Notes under the pieces: model-generated | The model's database searches: none | Told to the model about the DNA's origin: nothing | Seen by the model: the letters and a program-made list of their open reading frames with translations, nothing else | Part shown: positions 1 to 3,867 of the stretch, in pieces | Numbering within the stretch: position 1 is the first letter of the stretch | Layout: each line of letters begins with the position of its first letter | Program-made: the position numbers and the translations under genes | DNA from: Ferruginibacter sp. | GTDB taxonomy: Bacteria; Bacteroidota; Bacteroidia; Chitinophagales; Chitinophagaceae | Assembly (NCBI GenBank): GCA_025352435.1 | Contig: JANXTN010000341.1 | Coordinates: 1-8,056, forward strand | Direction: 5' to 3' | Length of the DNA stretch: 8,056 bases

Positions 1-789
1 GAATATGCTAAACAGGCATTACTTGCAGGTAAACATGTATTGGTGGAAAAACCATTTACGGCATTTAGTCATCAGGCAGTAGAATTAATAGCACTTGCAA
101 AGTCAAAAAATAAAATCATTTCCATTTTTCAAAATCGCAGATTTGACAGTGATTTTTTAACAGTTAAAAAATTAATACGCAGTGGGCGGCTAGGAGAAAT
201 TTTAAATTTCGAAATACATTATAACAGATTTAAACCTGAATTGAATATAAAAAAATGGAAGGAGACAAAAAATGAAGCAAGTGGAATTATATATGACTTG
301 GGTGCCCACATCATCGACCAAACAATAGCGCTCTTTGGTGTCCCCACAAGCGTTTGGGGGCAAAGCTTTGTCCAGAGAAAAAACTCTACAATAGATGATG
401 CCTTTGATATAAAACTTGATTACGGAAAACTGAAAGTCTCCCTTCGTTCAAGTCTTATGGTGCACGAGCCAACCCCTCGTTATGTTATTAATGGTACCAA
501 AGGTTCTTTTGTAAAATATGGGTTAGATGTACAGGAAGATCATCTAAAGTCGGGATTATTACCTTCTGATATTCGTTTCGGAATGGAACCTGCAGAACAA
601 CGTGGTAAAATTTACTGCAACAATGAAAAAGGAGGTATTACGGAAGAAAATGTAGAGACTGAAAAAGGAAACTGGGATTTGTTTTTTGAAAACCTACATG
701 ATGCAATTGTTATAGGTAAGGCTTTAATTATAGATCCCCAAGAAGTGGTAGAGCAAATTAAAATAATAGAGAGTGTCATTAAAAAATAA
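1..789 (+). CDS. Gfo/Idh/MocA-family NAD(P)-dependent oxidoreductase, 5'-truncated by window edge
   Basis: The frame is open from base 1, so the true start lies upstream; 262 residues are visible, against about 345 for complete family members. Missing is the N-terminal Rossmann segment with the glycine-rich dinucleotide-binding loop. The visible part starts in the family's AGKHVLVEKPFT block (visible residues 9-20), whose EKP lysine (K17) is the conserved cofactor/catalytic residue. The second hallmark, DLGAHIID, follows at about 99-106 and contains the conserved His. The QNRRFDSDFLTVKKLI stretch and the GTKGSFVKYGLD stretch resemble the YdgJ/scyllo-inositol dehydrogenase-like branch, so the substrate is probably a sugar, inositol or related polyol, but it cannot be fixed from sequence. 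The protein should be cytoplasmic. It ends in TAA just before an A-rich tract and hairpin. The TTG at 40 is an internal Leu codon, not a start. Family assignment is secure; the exact substrate is unknown. Confidence 0.95.
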   Translation, partial: EYAKQALLAGKHVLVEKPFTAFSHQAVELIALAKSKNKIISIFQNRRFDSDFLTVKKLIRSGRLGEILNFEIHYNRFKPELNIKKWKETKNEASGIIYDLGAHIIDQTIALFGVPTSVWGQSFVQRKNSTIDDAFDIKLDYGKLKVSLRSSLMVHEPTPRYVINGTKGSFVKYGLDVQEDHLKSGLLPSDIRFGMEPAEQRGKIYCNNEKGGITEENVETEKGNWDLFFENLHDAIVIGKALIIDPQEVVEQIKIIESVIKK

Positions 790-821
790 AAAAAGCTGGC
801 GGTCACCACAACCGGCAGCTT
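781..821 (-). terminator. Intrinsic terminator, best oriented for minus-strand transcription
   Basis: Arms 793-802 and 812-821 form a 10-bp stem (AAGCTGGCGG with CCGGCAGCTT, one G-G mismatch) around a 9-base loop. Read on the minus strand, the stem is followed directly by a U-rich tract, because plus 781-792 is almost all A. Read on the plus strand it is followed only by TAATTTAATA, a weak U-tract. It could end the oxidoreductase transcript weakly, but its polarity fits a leftward transcript coming from the 968-1177 ORF and the promoter near 1300. Confidence 0.7.
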
Positions 822-833
822 AATTTAATATAA

Positions 834-848
834 CCTTACCCCTGAAAC
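834..848 (-). repeat. Copy A of a 15-base motif shared with 3749-3763
   Basis: The plus strand reads CCTTACCCCTGAAAC here and CCTTACCTCTGAAAC at the other copy, a 14/15 match. On the minus strand it encodes F-R-G-K in the frame of an ATG at 889-891, but that frame is broken by TAA at codon 13. In an 8-kb AT-rich sequence one such 14/15 pair could arise by chance; the extra reason to note it is the equal spacing to an ATGAG in both copies. Confidence 0.3.
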
Positions 849-967
849 TACTTTACGGTTTTATTACCTGCACAATCTCTTTTCGCCTCATAAACATTAC
901 TTCACTACAGTTCAGTATTTTTTATTCAGCACAGTCTTTTTTATAAAATAGACCCTGCTCTTCATTT

Positions 968-1177
968 TCAACTCAAACTCAACTTTATAAAATTTAAAAC
1001 TTTTTTTTGTTTATCTGAAAAAATATGAATGGAGAAAACTGCTGATTTTTGAAACATATCAAGCTCGTTAGATACAAAGTGTGCAGTGGAATTGATTTGG
1101 GCCTGGGTATTGAATGTAATAATGAGAATTAATAATAGGGAAGCAAAAAATTTTGCTTTGAAGTAAATGTGTTTCAT
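968..1177 (-). CDS. Small putative secreted protein with signal peptide (69 aa), possibly frameshifted
   Basis: The first 27 residues form a convincing Sec signal peptide: basic MKHIYFKAK, a hydrophobic FFASLLLILIITF core and a TQAQ end typical of Bacteroidota exported proteins, with cleavage probably after the final AQ. The predicted mature part is only about 42 residues, with no cysteines and no recognisable domain. Support for a real gene comes from context: a TTG-N19-TATATTTG promoter about 110 bases upstream and a minus-strand terminator about 150 bases downstream. Oddity: near the end is an A8 run (plus 1001-1008) read as CAA AAA AAA GTT. A -1 shift there, or one added A, opens another 29 codons to a stop at 912-914, giving about 88 residues. 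The product may therefore be a short peptide, a slippage product, or a gene with an indel. No function is recognised. It could instead be a decayed remnant. Confidence 0.5.
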   Translation of the reverse strand: MKHIYFKAKFFASLLLILIITFNTQAQINSTAHFVSNELDMFQKSAVFSIHIFSDKQKKVLNFIKLSLS

Positions 1178-1288
1178 TTGTGTGGTTTCAACTATTTAAA
1201 ATATGTGATGGTTATAAAAGTGCCATAACAAGTATTTTTTTAGAAATAAAGAATAACTGAGGTAGTAATCATTAAAAATTTCTTAATA

Positions 1289-1319
1289 CAAATATAGTAT
1301 TTCTTCGCAAAGCGCCAAA
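1289..1319 (-). promoter_or_regulatory. Bacteroidota-type promoter (TTTG-N19-TATATTTG) reading leftward
   Basis: On the minus strand TTTG (1319-1316) is followed after 19 bases by TATATTTG (1296-1289). This matches the Bacteroidota primary-sigma consensus of a -33 TTTG and a -7 TANNTTTG with about 19-base spacing. Transcription would start near 1283 and give a leader of roughly 105 bases before the ATG at 1177. TANNTTTG alone is common by chance in AT-rich DNA; the properly spaced -33 element makes this one better than average. Confidence 0.5.
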
Positions 1320-1327
1320 TAAATATA

Positions 1328-1341
1328 CCGTAAAATTACGG
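1328..1341. promoter_or_regulatory. Perfect 6-2-6 palindrome, possible operator
   Basis: CCGTAA-AA-TTACGG is a perfect inverted repeat centred about 50 bases upstream of the predicted start of the leftward transcript and about 160 bases upstream of rarA. Position and symmetry would suit a dimeric regulator. There is no following T-tract, so it is not a terminator. The short length means chance is a fair alternative. Confidence 0.25.
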
Positions 1342-1493
1342 CTTCATTCGTTTCTTTGTTTCGTAGTGATTCAAAACCATTTAGTTATAAAAAATTAATC
1401 GTAGTTAAAAACTAAATAAAGAATTTTTAGGCTTTTTATATTTTTAAAGTTTTTAATCAAAACTTAAATCTAAAAGGTATAAATTTTACCCTC

Positions 1494-2759
1494 ATGAGTA
1501 ATATTCCTCTTGCAGAAAGACTTCGGCCTCAATCTCTTCACGGTTTAATAGGGCAGCCGCACCTTACAAGTACTAATTGTGTTTTAAGCACAGCACTTTC
1601 AAATGGCAAAATCCCCTCTATGATATTATGGGGACCGCCCGGGGTAGGTAAAACTACTATAGCAAATATTATAGCCACAAGTTTAATAAAGCCGTTTTTT
1701 TCATTGAGCGCCATCTCATCGGGCGTAAAAGATATTAGAGAAGCTATAGATGCAGCACAAAAATGTAATGGTGCGATTTTATTTATTGACGAGATACATC
1801 GTTTTAACAAAGGGCAGCAAGATGCATTGTTGGGAGCGGTGGAAAAAGGAATTATTACATTAATTGGAGCAACCACCGAAAATCCGTCTTTTGAAGTAAA
1901 CAGCGCTCTGCTTAGCCGTTGCCAGGTTTATGTTTTAAAAGCATTGGAAAAAGAGGACTTGATTATGTTAATGAATCACGCATTAAAAACCGATGTTGAA
2001 TTAAAGCATAAAAAAATCAAGCTACAGGAAACGGAAGCGTTCATTAATATCTCAGGTGGAGATGTGAGAAAATTACTGAACTTGCTGGAGTTGGTTACAG
2101 ATGCTGCAGTAAATAATGAGGAACTGATTATAACAAACGAGCTCGTGATGAAAACAGCGCAACAACGCACCGCCCTTTACGATAAAAAGGGCGAACAGCA
2201 TTACGATATTATTTCAGCATTTATTAAAAGCATGAGGGGAAGTGACCCAAATGCAGCAGTATATTGGCTTGCCCGAATGATAGAAGCAGGAGAAGATGTA
2301 AAGTTTATAGCGAGAAGAATGGTCATTTTTGCAAGTGAAGATATTGGTAATGCCAATGCTAATGCATTGTTGTTAGCAAGCAATACTTTTCAGGCAGTAA
2401 ATATTATTGGCTATCCCGAAAGCAGAATTATATTATCGCAATGTGCTGTCTACCTAGCTACTTCAATTAAAAGCAATGCTTCTTACATGGCAATTAATCA
2501 GGCACTTTCTGCAGTAAAAGAACATGGAGATTTGCCTGTACCGCTACATTTACGAAATGCTCCTACCAATCTTATGAAAAATATGAATCACGGGAAAGAC
2601 TATAAATATGCACACAGCTACGACAATAATTTTGTTGACATAGAATTTTTGCCCGAAAAAATTATTGGGACGAAATTTTACGATCCGGGAGAAAATACAA
2701 GAGAAGAGGAAATCAGAAAATTCCTAAAAGTAAGATGGAAGGATAAATACAATTATTGA
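1494..2759 (+). CDS. rarA: Replication-associated recombination protein A (AAA+ ATPase, RarA/MgsA/WRNIP1 family)
   Basis: At 421 residues the protein has the usual family length (about 420-450). RarA acts in the cytoplasm at stalled or single-strand-gapped replication forks as a tetrameric ATPase related to clamp-loader subunits, binding SSB and DNA ends in characterised bacteria. Motifs in order: the LAERLRPQSLHGLIGQ entry segment (6-21), Walker A GPPGVGKT (47-54), Walker B LFIDE (96-100) followed by IHRFNKGQQD, sensor 1 at ATTEN (126-130), the arginine finger in SALLSR (R142), and sensor 2 GGDVRKLLNLLE (188-199). The C-terminal MgsA-type oligomerisation region carries the conserved HYDIISAFIKSMRGSDPNAA and ARRMVIFASEDIG stretches. 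The ATG at 1494 gives the standard N-terminus; the leader is AT-rich without a strong Shine-Dalgarno. It is first in a three-gene operon, its stop overlapping the next start by 4 bases. All catalytic motifs are intact. Confidence 0.97.
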   Translation: MSNIPLAERLRPQSLHGLIGQPHLTSTNCVLSTALSNGKIPSMILWGPPGVGKTTIANIIATSLIKPFFSLSAISSGVKDIREAIDAAQKCNGAILFIDEIHRFNKGQQDALLGAVEKGIITLIGATTENPSFEVNSALLSRCQVYVLKALEKEDLIMLMNHALKTDVELKHKKIKLQETEAFINISGGDVRKLLNLLELVTDAAVNNEELIITNELVMKTAQQRTALYDKKGEQHYDIISAFIKSMRGSDPNAAVYWLARMIEAGEDVKFIARRMVIFASEDIGNANANALLLASNTFQAVNIIGYPESRIILSQCAVYLATSIKSNASYMAINQALSAVKEHGDLPVPLHLRNAPTNLMKNMNHGKDYKYAHSYDNNFVDIEFLPEKIIGTKFYDPGENTREEEIRKFLKVRWKDKYNY

Positions 2760-3178
2760 TTCAATTTTTAGAGGTTTTTAAATTAGGAGAAGTGATTGAA
2801 AAAAAAGATATAACAACTCGTGCCGATATTGAAAGCTTTTTGACTGCATTTTATAAGAAGGTGATACTTGATGAAACTATAGCAATTATTTTCACCGAAA
2901 TATTTCCTTTAAATCTTCAGCAGCACATACCCATAATTACGGATTTCTGGGAAACCATATTATTGGATAACCCGGTTTACAAGAAAAATGCAATGGAAGT
3001 TCATTATGAAATAAACAATGTATTTAAATTAGATAAAAAACATTTTGATGCTTGGCTTAATTTATTCAACACGACTATAGATGAATTATACGAGGGTGAT
3101 AAAGTAATATTAGCTAAAAAGAGAGCTACAGATATAGCAGCGCTGATGCTGCAAAAAATGAATTCAATAAATTTATAG
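2756..3178 (+). CDS. Group III truncated haemoglobin
   Basis: This is a small haem protein of the 2-on-2 globin fold; group III members bind O2 or NO and are linked to nitrosative/oxidative stress or redox chemistry, with roles poorly defined in Bacteroidota. By comparison with Campylobacter Ctb, the haem ligands can be placed: Tyr B10 in AFYKKV (Y33), a His at E7 in LQQHIPI (H57), the proximal His F8 in EVHYEI (H83), and the family Trp G8 in HFDAWLNLF (W100). The tail DKVILAKKRATDIAALM matches the last helix. The start is uncertain: TTG 2756 overlaps the rarA stop by 4 bases and gives 140 aa, while GTG 2792 gives 128 aa, closer to the usual 120-135, and also follows an AGGAGA (though very close to it). 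No ATG precedes the conserved region. Stop-start coupling with rarA and a 1-base gap to the next gene indicate co-transcription. Confidence 0.88.
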   Translation: MIQFLEVFKLGEVIEKKDITTRADIESFLTAFYKKVILDETIAIIFTEIFPLNLQQHIPIITDFWETILLDNPVYKKNAMEVHYEINNVFKLDKKHFDAWLNLFNTTIDELYEGDKVILAKKRATDIAALMLQKMNSINL

Positions 3179-3179
3179 C

Positions 3180-3644
3180 ATGGATAATAGAATATGGTTT
3201 TGTAAAAAATTTACTGAATTGGAGGTGAGTGAATTGTATGAATTAATGAAAATAAGAAGTGAAGTATTTGTAGTTGAGCAAAATTGCGTGTATTTAGATG
3301 CAGATGGAAAAGATGAAAAAAGCTTTCATTTTTTTGCAAAAGAAAAAAATATCATTGTGGCTTATACCCGATTATTACCTCCAGGTTTGTCGTTCAAAGA
3401 AGCTAGCATTGGTAGAGTATTGACTGCGCCATTACAAAGAAAAAAACGGTTAGGAATTGAACTAATGGAAAAAAGTATTGCCAAAACATTAGAATTATTT
3501 GATACGGAAATTATTAAAATCGGAGCCCAACTGTATTTAAAATCTTTTTATGAAGGATTAGGTTTTGTACAGAGCAGTGATGTGTATGATGAAGATGGAA
3601 TTCCTCACATTGAAATGCAGTTGCAACAAACTAAAATTTTATAA
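3180..3644 (+). CDS. GNAT-family N-acetyltransferase, ElaA-like
   Basis: The 154-residue protein matches the ElaA branch of GNAT enzymes, which transfer acetyl from acetyl-CoA to an amine; the physiological acceptor is not established. ElaA hallmarks in order: ELYELMKIRSEVFVVEQNC (18-36), DADGKDEKSFHFF (40-52), the IGRVLTAP strand before the CoA loop (77-84), GAQLYLKSFYEGLGF (115-129) with Tyr124, and the diagnostic EDGIPHIEM close (138-146). Oddity: the pyrophosphate-binding loop, usually of R-G-x-G-x-G form, reads RKKRLG (87-92), so two of its glycines are replaced by basic residues. The enzyme may bind CoA differently or be weaker. It is the last gene of the rarA operon, starting 1 base after the globin stop. 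The convergent hairpin at 3826-3867 is the nearest good terminator. Confidence 0.93.
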   Translation: MDNRIWFCKKFTELEVSELYELMKIRSEVFVVEQNCVYLDADGKDEKSFHFFAKEKNIIVAYTRLLPPGLSFKEASIGRVLTAPLQRKKRLGIELMEKSIAKTLELFDTEIIKIGAQLYLKSFYEGLGFVQSSDVYDEDGIPHIEMQLQQTKIL

Positions 3645-3743
3645 GTTGATACAATATTCAAGTAAATCCGTCGTTTAGTGAGTAAGAACTTGCAAAAGCA
3701 TACAACAGAAGCAAATAATGTAACAAAGGCAACTCATTCATGT

Positions 3744-3806
3744 TTAAGCCTTACCTCTGAAACCTATCTTATTTTTTTCGTTGATATGCATTGCTTTTTT
3801 TCTCAT
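3744..3806 (-). other. Possible 20-residue micro-ORF ending in GFRGKA
   Basis: On the minus strand an ATG at 3804-3806 opens 20 codons, beginning MRKKAMH and ending KIGFRGKA before TAA. It lies just beyond the uvrA terminator hairpin, with only AATCAGAAG before the ATG and no clear promoter. It is listed only because the region 831-891 shows the same ATGAG start and FRGK-encoding segment at exactly the same 43-base offset. The other copy has an in-frame stop, so coding is unproven; the shared element could equally be non-coding or coincidental. Confidence 0.2.
3749..3763 (-). repeat. Copy B of the 15-base motif shared with 834-848
   Basis: CCTTACCTCTGAAAC on the plus strand differs from copy A at one position. 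It codes F-R-G-K in the micro-ORF described above. Both copies lie in intergenic DNA just past the 3' end of a plus-strand gene, so a plus-strand 3'-UTR role is as possible as a minus-strand coding one. Confidence 0.3.
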
Positions 3807-3825
3807 CTTCTGATTGAAACGGTTT

Positions 3826-3867
3826 AAAAATTACGGGTGATGGTAACCATCGTCATTCGTAATTTTT
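3826..3867. terminator. Bidirectional terminator hairpin between convergent rarA operon and uvrA
   Basis: Outer arms 3826-3835 (AAAAATTACG) and 3858-3867 (CGTAATTTTT) pair perfectly. An inner stem, GATGG with CCATC (3839-3843 and 3847-3851), closes on a TAA loop with wobble pairs and a 3-base bulge between the two stems. T-runs flank the structure on both strands: seven Ts at 3863-3869 on plus, and ATTTTT from the left arm on minus. It starts immediately at the uvrA stop codon and is 180 bases past the acetyltransferase stop, so it can end both transcripts. Confidence 0.8.

Larger units (their letters stand above)
1178..1493. other. Gene-poor intergenic stretch between divergent transcripts
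   Basis: This AT-rich gap separates the minus-strand small ORF from plus-strand rarA. I see no open frame with protein-like composition in either strand. It holds the minus-strand promoter candidate (1289-1319) and a 6-2-6 palindrome (1328-1341). The rightmost 150 bases should contain the rarA promoter, but only an imperfect -7-like TATATTTT near 1437-1446 is visible, without a TTG at the right distance. Confidence 0.6.

Noticed and set aside
40..42. TTG as the start of the oxidoreductase
   Set aside because: The frame continues upstream to base 1 with the conserved AGKHV residues, so this is an internal Leu codon of a gene cut by the window edge.
612..809. Minus-strand 65-codon frame over the end of the oxidoreductase gene
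   Set aside because: It lies antisense to a strongly conserved coding region and overlaps the terminator hairpin; no promoter or protein-like features support it.
1538..1876. Minus-strand 112-codon frame inside rarA
   Set aside because: It is the antisense shadow of the Walker A/B region of rarA, with no family resemblance.
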